Shown: positions 18,228 to 26,758, numbered from the stretch's first letter. The stretch: DNA of 64,000 nt from Blastococcus sp. TF02-8 (GCF_003319175.1 NZ_QOHK01000003.1:124001-188000), one strand, 5' to 3'. The notes: generated by a model not told the origin, from the sequence alone. Numbers and translations: made by a program.

Positions 18228-18974
18228 ATGTGCGGTCGTTACGCGGCCAGCCGCAAGCCCGAGGACCTCGCGCTCGAGTTCGAGGCCGTCGTCGCCGAGG
18301 GCGCGCCGAAGCTGGACGCCGACTACAACGTGGCGCCGACCAAGGACGTCTACGTCGTGCGGCACGCCAAGGAGCGCGACGCCGAGGGGCTGCCCACCGG
18401 CGGTGGCCACCGCGAGGTGCGGGCCGTGCGCTGGGGCCTCGTGCCGTCGTGGGCCAAGGACCCGTCGGTCGGAAACCGGATGCTCAACGCGCGCGTCGAG
18501 TCGCTGACCGAGAAGCCGGCCTTCCGCAAGGCCGCCGCGTCCAGGCGCTGCCTCGTCCCCGCCGACGGCTGGTACGAGTGGGCCAAGCGGCTGGACTCGC
18601 CGACCAAGCAGCCGTACTTCATCACCCCCGAGGACGGCTCGGTCCTGGCCATGGCCGGGCTGTGGGAGGTGTGGGGCAGGGGCGAGGACCGGCTCTACAC
18701 GTGCACGGTCGTGACCGCGCCGGCCACCGGGGTGCTCACCGAGATCCACGACCGGATGCCCCTGGTGCTGCCCCCCGACCGCTGGGCGGAGTGGCTCGAC
18801 CCGGCGCGTGAGGACGTCGCCGAGCTGATCGCGCCCACGCCGCCGGAGCTGGTCGCGGCGCTGGAGCTGCGGCCGGTGAGCACCGCGGTGAACAACGTGC
18901 GGGTGAACGGCCCGCAGCTGACCGCGCGTGCCGAGACCGTCGCCGAGCCGGCCGACCAGCCCGCCCTGTTCTGA
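18228..18974 (+). CDS. yedK: SRAP-domain abasic-site protein (YedK/HMCES family)
   Basis: 248 residues. I start it at ATG 18228 (GAGGAGA upstream) because that places the invariant catalytic cysteine at position 2 (MCGRYA), which must become N-terminal. Other conserved parts: [13 protein letters not shown] with the active-site Asn, [39 protein letters not shown] with the catalytic Glu, and IHDRMPLVL with the His. The family forms a thiazolidine crosslink to abasic sites in single-stranded DNA. An SRAP gene lies near aroA in M. tuberculosis (Rv3226c), matching this neighbourhood. Confidence 0.93.
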   Translation: MCGRYAASRKPEDLALEFEAVVAEGAPKLDADYNVAPTKDVYVVRHAKERDAEGLPTGGGHREVRAVRWGLVPSWAKDPSVGNRMLNARVESLTEKPAFRKAAASRRCLVPADGWYEWAKRLDSPTKQPYFITPEDGSVLAMAGLWEVWGRGEDRLYTCTVVTAPATGVLTEIHDRMPLVLPPDRWAEWLDPAREDVAELIAPTPPELVAALELRPVSTAVNNVRVNGPQLTARAETVAEPADQPALF

Positions 18975-19116
18975 GGGTGGCGGCCGATCGATGCGGTCCT
19001 GGCCCGTGCGGTGGCGCGGGTGGAGCCGGACGGCCGACCCTCTAGCCGCGCCGTGGCGCGGCTGGACGTCCGGCGTCGTGGGTGAAGCCGGTCGAGCGCC
19101 GTCGGCCGCCTCCTGC

Positions 19117-19590
19117 TCAGCGGCCGATGGATGCGCTGCGTGCGCGGGTCAGCCGCACGAGTTCCGCCGGCGGAAGCTCCAGCTGCAGTCCCCGCCTGCC
19201 GGCGCTCACCATCACGGTGGCGAACCCCAGGGCCGAGTCGTCGACGACGGTGGGCAGCGCCCTCTTCTGGCCCAGCGGGCTGATCCCGCCGACGACGTAC
19301 CCGGTCGCCCGCTCCGCGTCGGTCGGGTCGGCCATCACGGCCTTGCGGCCGCCCGCCGCCGAGGCGAGCGCCTTGAGGTCCAGCGTGCCGCTCACCGGCA
19401 CGACCGCCACGGTCAGCGCACCGTCGACCCGGGTCAGGAGCGTCTTGAACACCTGCCGGGGGTCGGCGCCGAGCGCGGCCACCGCCGCCTCGCCGTGCCC
19501 CATGTCGGACGGATGCTCCGGGTCGTAGGGGTGCAGGCTGTGGGGCACCTTCGCCTGCTCCAGGATCCGCACTGCCGGGGTCGCTGCCAC
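19117..19590 (-). CDS. ybaK: Cys-tRNA(Pro)/Cys-tRNA(Cys) deacylase, YbaK/EbsC type
   Basis: 157 residues from GTG 19590. Trans-editing deacylase fold with [32 protein letters not shown] containing the conserved lysine, [34 protein letters not shown] (highly characteristic of YbaK) and a [17 protein letters not shown] tail. It would hydrolyse mischarged Cys-tRNA(Pro). It is divergent from sigR across a gap holding the SigR-type promoter. Confidence 0.92.
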   Translation of the reverse strand: MAATPAVRILEQAKVPHSLHPYDPEHPSDMGHGEAAVAALGADPRQVFKTLLTRVDGALTVAVVPVSGTLDLKALASAAGGRKAVMADPTDAERATGYVVGGISPLGQKRALPTVVDDSALGFATVMVSAGRRGLQLELPPAELVRLTRARSASIGR

Positions 19591-19621
19591 GGCGCGGGAC
19601 TGTAGCGAGATGTGCCCGGCG

Positions 19622-19650
19622 GGGAATGCCCCCTGCGGGCCGGGCCGTTG
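19622..19650 (+). promoter_or_regulatory. SigR-type promoter upstream of sigR
   Basis: GGGAAT at 19622-19627 and GTTG at 19647-19650 are separated by 19 bp. This matches the SigR/SigH consensus GGGAAT-N18/19-GTT as I know it, implying autoregulation. A start site near 19657 would leave a leader of about 130 nt. Confidence 0.75.
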
Positions 19651-19787
19651 CACCGGCCGTGAGCAGCACCGTCTCCAGCGCCCGCCCCAGGAGCGCGCAC
19701 CGGCGTCCCCCGGGCCGTCCCGATGCCGCGCGGCTAGGATCGACCGATGTGGCGCCCCGCGTCCCGGGGCTCCGGAGAGGACGGTCG

Positions 19788-20480
19788 GTGCCCGAGGAGT
19801 CCGCGGTGGAGAACCCTGGTCAGCTGCCCGAGGCGGCACCCGTAGAGGTGCCGGAGGCCCGGGAGGGCGGCAGCCGGACCGAGCTCGCCGAGACCCGCGC
19901 CGAGCGCGACGCGCGCTTCGAGCGCGACGCCCTGCCCTACCTCGACCAGCTGTACCCGGCGGCCCTGCGGATGACCCGCAACCCGGCCGACGCCGAGGAC
20001 CTGGTCCAGGAGACCTTCGTCAAGGCCTATTCCGCGTTCCACCAGTTCGCCGAGGGCACCAACCTCAAGGCCTGGCTGTACCGGATCCTGACGAACACCT
20101 ACATCAACAGCTACCGCAAGAAGCAGCGGCAGCCGCAGCAGTACCCCACCGAGCAGGTGCAGGACTGGCAGCTCTACGCCGCCGAGGAGCACAGCTCCAC
20201 CGGCCTGCGCTCGGCCGAGATCGAGGCGCTGGACCACCTGCCGGACTCCGACATCAAGGAGGCTCTGCAGCAGCTGCCCGAGGACTTCCGGCTGGCGGTC
20301 TACCTGGCCGACGTCGAGGGCTTCGCCTACAAGGAGATCGCCGAGATCATGGGCACGCCCATCGGCACGGTGATGTCGCGCCTGCACCGCGGTCGCCGCG
20401 GGCTGCAGAAGCTGCTGGCCGACTACGCCCGCGAGCGTGGCTTCGTCCGTGCCGGTGCCGGTGAGGAGGCGAGCAAGTGA
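19788..20480 (+). CDS. sigR: ECF sigma factor SigR/SigH (thiol-oxidative stress)
   Basis: 230 residues from GTG 19788 with GGAGAGG about 8 bp upstream. Region 2 is [33 protein letters not shown]; region 4 is [44 protein letters not shown]. An acidic N-terminal extension of about 45 residues precedes the core. A GTG at 19806 is an alternative start. The 3' end overlaps the anti-sigma gene by 4 bp (GTGA), the standard arrangement for SigR-RsrA. The factor would direct transcription of thioredoxin, mycothiol and repair genes under disulfide stress. Confidence 0.95.
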   Translation: MPEESAVENPGQLPEAAPVEVPEAREGGSRTELAETRAERDARFERDALPYLDQLYPAALRMTRNPADAEDLVQETFVKAYSAFHQFAEGTNLKAWLYRILTNTYINSYRKKQRQPQQYPTEQVQDWQLYAAEEHSSTGLRSAEIEALDHLPDSDIKEALQQLPEDFRLAVYLADVEGFAYKEIAEIMGTPIGTVMSRLHRGRRGLQKLLADYARERGFVRAGAGEEASK

Positions 20481-20809
20481 CCAGCGACGACGCCGGCCGT
20501 GCCGGGGAGCCGATCGAGATCAACTCCTGCGACGACGTCCTCACCCACGTCTTCGAGTTCCTCGACCACGAGACGAACGACGCGCGCCGGGCGGTGATCG
20601 CCGAGCACCTCGAGGACTGCTCCTCGTGCCTGCGCGAGTTCGGCATCGAACAGGAGTTCAAGGCGCTGGTCCGCCGTCGCTGCGGCGGGGACAAGCCGCC
20701 CACGGGCCTGCGCGAGCGGATCAAGATGCAGCTGACCACCGTCTCCTTCGAGGAGGACGGCACCCAGGTCAGCGTCGAGCGCCTCACGGTCGAGCGCACC
20801 GGCGAGTAG
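20477..20809 (+). CDS. rsrA: Zinc-binding anti-sigma factor RsrA/RshA
   Basis: 110 residues from the overlapping GTG. ZAS-family signature H44-x3-C48-x2-C51 (EHLEDCSSC) plus the upstream Cys18 in [10 protein letters not shown] completes a redox-switchable zinc site. When its cysteines oxidise, zinc is lost and SigR is released. It is translationally coupled to sigR and followed by a strong hairpin. The neighbourhood matches the mycobacterial sigH-rshA locus. Confidence 0.95.
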   Translation: MTSDDAGRAGEPIEINSCDDVLTHVFEFLDHETNDARRAVIAEHLEDCSSCLREFGIEQEFKALVRRRCGGDKPPTGLRERIKMQLTTVSFEEDGTQVSVERLTVERTGE

Positions 20810-20853
20810 ACGAAGGACCTCGTGGCCCTCGCGACTCGCGGGAGCCGGATGCA

Positions 20854-20890
20854 CGAAGGCCCCGTCCGTGACAGCGGATCGGGGCCTTCG
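20854..20890. terminator. Bidirectional hairpin terminator after rsrA
   Basis: 11-bp stem CGAAGGCCCCG / CGGGGCCTTCG with a 15-nt loop, between rsrA and the convergent bL37 gene. Confidence 0.8.
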
Positions 20891-20898
20891 TCCGTTCG

Positions 20899-20973
20899 TC
20901 AGGCGTTGGGGCGCTTGCCGTGGTTGGCCTTGCTCCCCTTGCGGCTGCGACGCTTGCGTCCACGCTTGGACAT
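20899..20973 (-). CDS. Ribosomal protein bL37, 24 aa
   Basis: A 24-codon gene starting at ATG 20973 behind a near-perfect Shine-Dalgarno (GAGAGGAGGG, 5 bp spacing). The peptide is strongly basic, begins MSKRGRKRRSRK and ends SKANHGKRPNA. It closely resembles bL37, the tiny 50S protein found in mycobacterial ribosome structures. It is convergent with rsrA, sharing the hairpin at 20854-20890 as a terminator. The extreme size makes it easy to miss in automatic annotation. Confidence 0.9.
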   Translation of the reverse strand: MSKRGRKRRSRKGSKANHGKRPNA

Positions 20974-21146
20974 CGCTGCCCTCCTCTCGCTCGCGGGTGG
21001 GCCGGGTGGCCCTGGTTCGGTGCGGGGCCGGAACGCGGCACACGTATCGTGCGCGGCGTCGCCGAACCCGCCAAGCTGACGCGACAAGCCTCTCACGGGG
21101 GACCCGGCGACTGCGCCGGGCAGGGGATCGCAGGAGGAACACGGGC

Positions 21147-22193
21147 GTGCCACAGCTGGAGATCGAGAGCGTTCTCGTCGCGGGGCGGGGGCCGGCGGGG
21201 TGTGCCGTGGTGCGCGCGTGCGAGCGCCTCGGCGTGAAGGCCGTGGCGGTGCACAGCGAGTCGGAGCGCTCGGCCCGGCACGTGCGGTTGGCCGACGACG
21301 CCGTCCTGCTCGGCCCGGCGCCGGCCGCGGAGAGCTATCTGGCGGTGGACCGGATCGTGGAGGCCGCGCGGCGCAGCGGCGTCGAGGCCGTCCTGCCGGT
21401 ACCGCCGGCCCTGGCCGGGAACGCGCGGCTGGCCGCCGCCGTGATCGGAGCCGGTCTGCGCTGGGTCGGGCCGGATCCGGAGGTGCTCGAGCGGCTCGGG
21501 GGCGACGGCGTGGAGCCGGCCAGCGAGCGGGGGTTCCTGGCCTGGGTGACCGAGGAGGGGCTGCGGCTGACCACGCCCGTCGCCCGCGACCGTGCCGCCG
21601 GCATCGCGCGGGTGTCGTGGACGCCGGACGTCCCTGAGCAGCTGCCTCCCGCCGCTCGGCGGTTGCCCGAGCTCGGCTGGCGCGGACTCGTGACGGTGGG
21701 CATCTCCCCGGACGGCGAGCTCGGCGAGGTGGCTGCCGGGTTCTCCCTCGACATGGCGGTGCTGGAGCGGGCCCATGCAGTGGATGCCGTCGAGCTCGCC
21801 CTGCGCAGTGCCGCCGGCCCGCGGGCGACCGCCGCCGTCGAGCAGACCGCGCCGCCGCGGTCGGCCGTCGCCGTCCAGCTGCGCTCTACGCTCCCGCCCG
21901 GCACCGAGGGGCGGATCACCGACCGGCTGCCGGGCTCCGGCCGGCCCCCGGAGGCCGAGGACGGCGTCGACCTCGTGGCCGTGACGGGCTACGACCCGGG
22001 CGACCGGCTGGACGGCTGGTACGACGCCCTGCTGGCCACCGTCAGCGCCGGGGCCACCGACACGGCGACCGCCGCGCGCGCGGCCGGCGAGGTCCTGGCC
22101 GGACTGCCGGACGTCGGTGTCCCGCACGACGGCGCCGACGTGCGCGCGGTGCTCGGACGACTCGCCGCCGACCGGACCCTGCCCCGGACCTGA
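21147..22193 (+). CDS. Degenerate biotin-carboxylase-like protein (pseudoenzyme)
   Basis: 348 residues from GTG 21147, with AGGAGG 9 bp upstream. The first 110 residues match the biotin carboxylase N-terminal domain (SVLVAGRGPAGCAVVRACERLG; ADDAVLLGPAPAAESYLAVD; GLRWVGPDPEVLERLG). After that the ATP-grasp region is much shortened. The strand that should carry the catalytic Glu/Asn/Arg (EMNTR-QVEH in true enzymes) appears as GELGEVAAGFSLDMAVLE. C-terminal pieces still echo the carboxylase C-domain (RITDRLPGSG; LDGWYDALLATVSAG). Catalysis is therefore unlikely. It is followed 56 bp later by a stand-alone biotin carrier. Confidence 0.7.
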   Translation: MPQLEIESVLVAGRGPAGCAVVRACERLGVKAVAVHSESERSARHVRLADDAVLLGPAPAAESYLAVDRIVEAARRSGVEAVLPVPPALAGNARLAAAVIGAGLRWVGPDPEVLERLGGDGVEPASERGFLAWVTEEGLRLTTPVARDRAAGIARVSWTPDVPEQLPPAARRLPELGWRGLVTVGISPDGELGEVAAGFSLDMAVLERAHAVDAVELALRSAAGPRATAAVEQTAPPRSAVAVQLRSTLPPGTEGRITDRLPGSGRPPEAEDGVDLVAVTGYDPGDRLDGWYDALLATVSAGATDTATAARAAGEVLAGLPDVGVPHDGADVRAVLGRLAADRTLPRT

Positions 22194-22249
22194 CGGCGCT
22201 CGCGCGTGCTTGACTGAGGCCTCGCAGACGGGCTGAGCGGGAGGTCGCG

Positions 22250-22474
22250 GTGGCGGTCGAGGAGATCCACGCGGAGATGGTCTCCAGCGTCTGGAAGGTG
22301 CTCGTGACCCCCGGCGCCCAGGTGTCCGCCGGCGACACGCTGGTGATCCTGGAGTCCATGAAGATGGAGATCCCGGTGCTCACCGAGCACGCCGGCACGG
22401 TGCAGGAGATGCACGTCGTCGAGGGCGAGGTCCTGCAGGAGGGTGACCTCATCGCCACCGTCGCCGCGGGCTGA
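22250..22474 (+). CDS. Stand-alone biotin/lipoyl attachment protein (TB7.3-like)
   Basis: 74 residues from GTG 22250: a single biotinyl domain and nothing else. The modification site is ESMKMEIPV with the target lysine at about 38, flanked by AEMVSSVWKVLVTPGAQVSAGD and EGEVLQEGDLIATV. It matches the M. tuberculosis TB7.3 protein, which also lies between sigH-rshA and pdtaS. No complete carboxylase is nearby, and the gene before it is a degenerate carboxylase. Its acceptor enzyme is unknown. Confidence 0.9.
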   Translation: MAVEEIHAEMVSSVWKVLVTPGAQVSAGDTLVILESMKMEIPVLTEHAGTVQEMHVVEGEVLQEGDLIATVAAG

Positions 22475-22477
22475 CCG

Positions 22478-22975
22478 TCAGAGGTCGCGCGTGTAGACCA
22501 TCAGGTCGACCCCGGGCACCGGCGTCCAGTCCCGCTCCGGGAGCCGGGTGAAGCCCAGACGCTCGTAGAGCCGGTGCGCGGTGGTCATCGGAGTGGCGGT
22601 GGAGATGACCATCCGCCGCTTCCCGGCCGCCCGTGCCCGGGACAGGCACTCGTGCACCAGAGCGGCGCCGATGCTGCGCCCCTGGGCGGCGGGGTCGACC
22701 ACCAGCATCCGGAAGCCGGCCTCCTCCTCGCCCACGGTCACCTCGCCGAAGTCGCCGTCGAGCACCAGTGCGACGCTGCCGACCACCCGCCCGTCCTCGT
22801 CACGGACCACCAGCAGCTCGGCAAGGGCGGCGCGCCCGGCGACGTCGGCCAGCTCGGTGGCGTAGCCGGGGGAGGCGAGCTCGCCGTCGACGTAGACGCC
22901 GACGGTCAGCTCGGCGATGCGGTCGAAGTCCGCCGGGGTGGCCTGCTCGACGAGGATGCCGGGGACGACGCTCAT
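22478..22975 (-). CDS. GNAT family N-acetyltransferase
   Basis: 165 residues. GNAT fold with motif A (RMLVVDPAAQGRSIGAALVH), where the usual Gly-x-Gly is RSIG, and motif B (TAHRLYERLGFTRLP). The acceptor substrate is not predictable. It converges on the biotin carrier with 3 bp between stops and is divergent from pdtaS with a 44-bp gap. Confidence 0.85.
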   Translation of the reverse strand: MSVVPGILVEQATPADFDRIAELTVGVYVDGELASPGYATELADVAGRAALAELLVVRDEDGRVVGSVALVLDGDFGEVTVGEEEAGFRMLVVDPAAQGRSIGAALVHECLSRARAAGKRRMVISTATPMTTAHRLYERLGFTRLPERDWTPVPGVDLMVYTRDL

Positions 22976-23019
22976 GCCGTCAGAGCCTACGGAGGCGCCC
23001 CGCCTACGCTCGGGGCACC

Positions 23020-24501
23020 ATGAGCAGCCTCTCCGAGCGCCTCACGCGCGGCACGGCCTCCAGCCCGGCACAGGTGGACCACGCTCGGCGGCTGGTCGCC
23101 GACTGGCAGCTCCTCGCCGACCTGGCGTTCGCCGACCTCACCCTCTGGGTCCCGCTCGACTCGGCCGCGTGGTGGTGCGTGGCGCAGGTGCGGCCGCTGA
23201 CCACGTCGACCAGCCGCCCCGAGGACATGGTGGGCGATGAGCTGACCGGGGCCGAGGCGCAGCCGTTCGCGGTGGCCTACCGGGACGGCCGGCCGGTGAC
23301 CGAGGGGGAGCCGGACTGGTCGGGGCCGATGCCCCGACGCCGTGAGGTCATCCCGGTCCGCCACGAGGGCGTGGTCATCGCGGTGCTGGCGAAGGACACC
23401 AACCTGGCGGTGACGCGCTCGCCGTCGACGCTCGAGCTCACCTACCTCGACATCGCCGCGGACCTCTGCCTGATGGTGTCCGCCGGGACCTTCCCGCCGG
23501 CGAAGCTCCAGGACGCCGAGATGGGGCCCCGGGTCGGCGACGGCCTCGTGCGGCTCGACGCCGCGGGGCGGGTCACCTACGCCAGCCCCAACGCGGTCTC
23601 TGCCTACCGGCGGATCGGCGTCACGGGCGACCTCGGCGGTGCGGAGCTGGCCGACGTGACCTGCCGGTCGGTGACCGACCGGGTTTCGGGGGAGGCCGCG
23701 GCGGCCGCCGTCTCCGCGGCGGTGGCCGGCCGGTACCCCGACCCGATGGACGTCGAGTCGGCCAGCGCGACCCTCCTGCTCCGGGCGCTGCCGCTGCTGG
23801 CACCGGACGGCGAGCCGGGTGCGCTGGTGCTCGTGCGGGACGTCACCGACGTCCGGCGCCGCGACCGCGCACTGCTGACCAAGGACGCCACGATCCGCGA
23901 GATCCACCACCGGGTGAAGAACAACCTGCAGACGGTCGCGGCGCTGCTGCGGCTGCAGGCCCGCCGGATGACCGAGCCGGCCGCACGTGCGGCGCTGGAG
24001 GAGTCGGTGCGCCGCGTGGCCTCGATCGCGGTCGTGCACGAGACGCTGGCCGGCAGCCGCGAGGACGTCGTCGACGTCGACGACGTCCTCGACCAGGTGC
24101 TGCCCATGCTCGGTGACCTCGCATCGGTGGGCCCGGCGGCCCGTACCCGGCGGACCGGCTCGTTCGGCGAGCTCCCCGCGGTCGCGGCGACCCCCCTCGT
24201 CCTGGCGGTGACCGAGCTGCTGCACAACGCCGCGGAGCACGCCTTCCCGGACGGGGCCCCCGGCGCCATCGAGCTGGTCGCCGAGCGCACCGGGGATGAC
24301 CTGACCGTCCGCGTCCGCGACGACGGGCGGGGGCTCCCGCCGGGGTTCGACCCGGCGAGCAGCGACGGCCTGGGCCTGCAGATCGTCCGCACCCTCGTCG
24401 CCAGCGAACTCGGCGGCACGCTGCGGATGGGTGCACCGCAGGGAGCGCGGGGGACCGAGGTCGTCCTCGAGCTCCCGGGGGCCGCCCGGCCCCGTCGCTA
24501 G
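23020..24501 (+). CDS. pdtaS: Two-component sensor histidine kinase PdtaS-like
   Basis: 493 residues from ATG 23020. Domain order: N-terminal GAF-like domain (about 20-150), PAS-like domain (about 165-285), then a HisKA_2 dimerisation region with the phosphoacceptor histidine in REIHHRVKNNLQTVAALLRL, and an HATPase with VTELLHNAAEHAF (N box), VRDDGRGLPPGF (G1) and DGLGLQIVRTLV (G2). No transmembrane segment is seen, so it is a cytosolic sensor. PdtaS phosphorylates PdtaR, an ANTAR antiterminator not encoded in the window. Position next to whiB1 matches mycobacteria. Confidence 0.92.
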   Translation: MSSLSERLTRGTASSPAQVDHARRLVADWQLLADLAFADLTLWVPLDSAAWWCVAQVRPLTTSTSRPEDMVGDELTGAEAQPFAVAYRDGRPVTEGEPDWSGPMPRRREVIPVRHEGVVIAVLAKDTNLAVTRSPSTLELTYLDIAADLCLMVSAGTFPPAKLQDAEMGPRVGDGLVRLDAAGRVTYASPNAVSAYRRIGVTGDLGGAELADVTCRSVTDRVSGEAAAAAVSAAVAGRYPDPMDVESASATLLLRALPLLAPDGEPGALVLVRDVTDVRRRDRALLTKDATIREIHHRVKNNLQTVAALLRLQARRMTEPAARAALEESVRRVASIAVVHETLAGSREDVVDVDDVLDQVLPMLGDLASVGPAARTRRTGSFGELPAVAATPLVLAVTELLHNAAEHAFPDGAPGAIELVAERTGDDLTVRVRDDGRGLPPGFDPASSDGLGLQIVRTLVASELGGTLRMGAPQGARGTEVVLELPGAARPRR

Positions 24502-24516
24502 CCGCCGGAGAACGCC

Positions 24517-24548
24517 GAGGCCGGTCCGGGAGATCCCGGACCGGCCTC
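24517..24548. terminator. Hairpin terminator between pdtaS and whiB1
   Basis: Perfect 15-bp stem (GAGGCCGGTCCGGGA and its complement) with a GA loop, between convergent genes. Confidence 0.85.
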
Positions 24549-24614
24549 GTGGCGGTCGGTGCGATCGCGATGGTGCGGATGGCCGCTGGTGGGCGGCCTC
24601 GTCGTGCCCGGCCC

Positions 24615-24866
24615 TCAGGCGGTGCGGACCCGGGTGCGAGCCTGGCGACGCTTCAGCGCGCGCCGCTCGTCCTCGGAGAGCCCGCCCCAGACGCCGGAGT
24701 CCTGGCCCGAGCGGAGAGCCCAGTCGAGACACGACTGCACCACCGGGCAGCGCTGGCACACGGCCTTCGCCTGCTCGATCTGGACCGTCGCCGGGCCGGT
24801 CGTCCCGATGGGGAAGAACAGCTCCGGATCCTCGTCCCGGCAGAGCGCGCGGTGGCGCCAGTCCAT
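24615..24866 (-). CDS. whiB1: WhiB1 iron-sulfur transcriptional regulator
   Basis: 83 residues from ATG 24866, almost the same length as mycobacterial WhiB1. Four cluster cysteines at 9, 37, 40 and 46 (LCRDEDP; AVCQRCPVVQSC), then the GVWGGLSEDERRALKRRQ beta-turn and basic DNA-binding tail. The 4Fe-4S cluster reacts with nitric oxide, and WhiB1 binds sigma A and its own promoter in M. tuberculosis. A 278-bp upstream gap contains a CRP-like site. Confidence 0.95.
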   Translation of the reverse strand: MDWRHRALCRDEDPELFFPIGTTGPATVQIEQAKAVCQRCPVVQSCLDWALRSGQDSGVWGGLSEDERRALKRRQARTRVRTA

Positions 24867-25144
24867 GGCTTCGTACTCCTCGATGTCGTCTACGGTTCGG
24901 TGCGTCAGTCGCCTGCGCGGTCCGCCTCGCCGGGCCGACACCGGTTGCCCAGCGCCATGGCGGCAGCGACTGCCCTGCCTTGTTACCGGCAGGTTGCGTT
25001 CCTGCAGCGATGCTTTCACGGGAAAGTCGCAAGTCAAGGGAATCAACCCCTCGCCGGACCCCCGCGTGAGCAACCTCACCACGGGCGTGATAGGCCCGCC
25101 ACTCGGCGGGGGGATCGCCGGCGCGAAAGGCTCCAGGACCTCGC
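24867..25144 (-). promoter_or_regulatory. whiB1 upstream region with CRP-like palindrome
   Basis: The gap has lower GC than its surroundings. GTGAGCAACCTCAC at 25066-25079 fits GTGA-N6-TCAC, the core of CRP/Cmr sites; whiB1 is a known CRP target in mycobacteria. Downstream in the transcription direction a TTGACT (complement of 25032-25037) could be a -35 element. No clear -10 can be fixed, and a leader over 100 nt is likely. Confidence 0.5.
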
Positions 25145-26170
25145 TCAGGCGACCACGCGCAGCGCGTCCGGGACGTCGGTGATCCGCACACCGGTGGCGG
25201 TGCCGAGGTGCTCGCCGTCGACCTGCCAACCCTGGGGGCGGACGGCGGAGAGCGACAGCTCCGGCAGGTCGTGCCAGCGGTGCAGCCCGCGCCCGCGCAG
25301 GTCGGGTTCGCGGGCGAGGGTCTGCCGGAGGGCACGCAGCATCCGGGTGGTGCTCGTCCGGCCGAGCGCGAAGACGTCGAGGCCGGTGTCGAAGGACGCC
25401 TCGGGGGTCGGGTTGACCGGACGGGCGCCCAGGTAGGTCCACGGGCTCACGTTGGACACCAGGCACAGGAAGAGCCCGTCGACCGCCGCCTCACCGGGCA
25501 CCTGCAGCGTCATGGCCGGGCGACGGCGCTCCCGCCCGAACAGGAACGCGCTGGTCGCTTCCCGCACGTAGAGCGCACCGGTGGAGCGCCGGCCTTCGGC
25601 ACGCCGGGCCTCCACCCGGGCGATCACCTCGGCGTCGAACCCGAAACCGGCGGCGAAGACGAACCATCGGGGGCTGGTCCACCCGCCCGCGGACTGCTCC
25701 GCCTCGGCCTCGGCGACCGCCTCCGCCGCGGCGGGCCGCACGCCGGTCACGGCCGCAGAGCTCGTCCCCGTGGCGCTGATCGTGCCGAGCGAGACCATCC
25801 GGGTGCGTCCGGCGCGGAGCGAGGCGAGGATCTCCGCGGTCGCCTCGACCGGGTCGCGCGAGCGCCCCAGCGCGCGGGAGAACACGTTCGTCGAACCGCC
25901 GGGCACGACGGCCAGGGTGGGGAGCCCGGGCCGGGGCCCGCTCTCGAGCAGACCGTTGACCACCTCGTTCACCGTGCCGTCGCCCCCCACCGAGACGACG
26001 ACGTCGACCCCCTCGGCCGCGGCGCGGGCGCCGAGCTCGCGGGCGTGCCCGCGGTGGGCGGTCTCGGCGACGTCGAGCTTGAGCTCGCTGGCGAGGGCGC
26101 CGACCAGCACGTCCCGCATCTTCGCGGAGGTGGTGGTCGCCGCCGGGTTGACGACCACGAGCGCGCGCAT
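25145..26170 (-). CDS. Diacylglycerol/lipid kinase family protein
   Basis: 341 residues. DAGK catalytic domain: MRALVVVNPAATTTS, the nucleotide loop VVSVGGDGTVNEVVNGLLES, and VVPGGSTNVFSRALG. The C-terminal lobe has FAAGFGFDAEVIARVE and ends QVDGEHLGTATGVRIT, a GE(H) pattern typical of DgkB/YegS-like kinases. An alanine-rich insertion (about 145-165) is unusual. Likely role: phosphorylating diacylglycerol or another lipid at the membrane surface. Confidence 0.88.
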   Translation of the reverse strand: MRALVVVNPAATTTSAKMRDVLVGALASELKLDVAETAHRGHARELGARAAAEGVDVVVSVGGDGTVNEVVNGLLESGPRPGLPTLAVVPGGSTNVFSRALGRSRDPVEATAEILASLRAGRTRMVSLGTISATGTSSAAVTGVRPAAAEAVAEAEAEQSAGGWTSPRWFVFAAGFGFDAEVIARVEARRAEGRRSTGALYVREATSAFLFGRERRRPAMTLQVPGEAAVDGLFLCLVSNVSPWTYLGARPVNPTPEASFDTGLDVFALGRTSTTRMLRALRQTLAREPDLRGRGLHRWHDLPELSLSAVRPQGWQVDGEHLGTATGVRITDVPDALRVVA

Positions 26171-26262
26171 ACGGCCAGGCTAACCAGCGCGGACGGCCGG
26201 GCGGGGGAGGCCGGGAAGCCGGCTCGGGTGGGGCAGCACCGTCCCCGCGTAACCTCGGCCGC

Positions 26263-26745
26263 GTGACCGACGACCGGAACGCACCGTCGCAGCCGCGCCG
26301 CGGCCTGGCCGACCGGTTGTTCGGCGCGGCCGCCGCCGAGCCCGCACCCCGGCCCGAGCACGGGCACGCGCCCGCTCCGCCCTCGGTGCGCCGTGCGGCG
26401 CTCGCCGTGGGAGTGGAGGCCGCCGCCTTCGCCGTCGGGGCGTTCGTCCTGCTCTACCTGACCCTCACCGGCGACCCGGAGAGCACGTCCCGCGCGGTCG
26501 CCGAGGTGGTCCTCGCCGTCCTGGCCGCGACCGTGCTCGGGGCCGCCGCCGTCGGCCTGTCCCGGGTGTCCGGCTGGGCACGTGGCCCGGTCATCGCGAT
26601 GCAGCTGTTCCTCGGCCTCGCCGGCGTCACGCTCGCGTTCTCCGCCCAGCTGCCGCTGATCGGACTGCCGATCCTGGCGCTGGTGGGATCGGTGCTCTAC
26701 CTGCTCGCCGCCCCGGAGTCGAGGCTGGCCTTCGAGGACCGCTGA
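26263..26745 (+). CDS. Integral membrane protein, 160 aa, unknown function
   Basis: GTG 26263. A polar, Pro/Ala-rich N-terminal 45 residues precede four hydrophobic segments at about 48-68, 78-100, 108-125 and 130-150. No catalytic motif is seen. It is divergent from the lipid kinase (92-bp gap) and convergent with the HAD phosphatase, with a small imperfect hairpin in the 13-bp gap. Confidence 0.75.
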   Translation: MTDDRNAPSQPRRGLADRLFGAAAAEPAPRPEHGHAPAPPSVRRAALAVGVEAAAFAVGAFVLLYLTLTGDPESTSRAVAEVVLAVLAATVLGAAAVGLSRVSGWARGPVIAMQLFLGLAGVTLAFSAQLPLIGLPILALVGSVLYLLAAPESRLAFEDR

Positions 26746-26758
26746 CCGGGTTCCCGGG

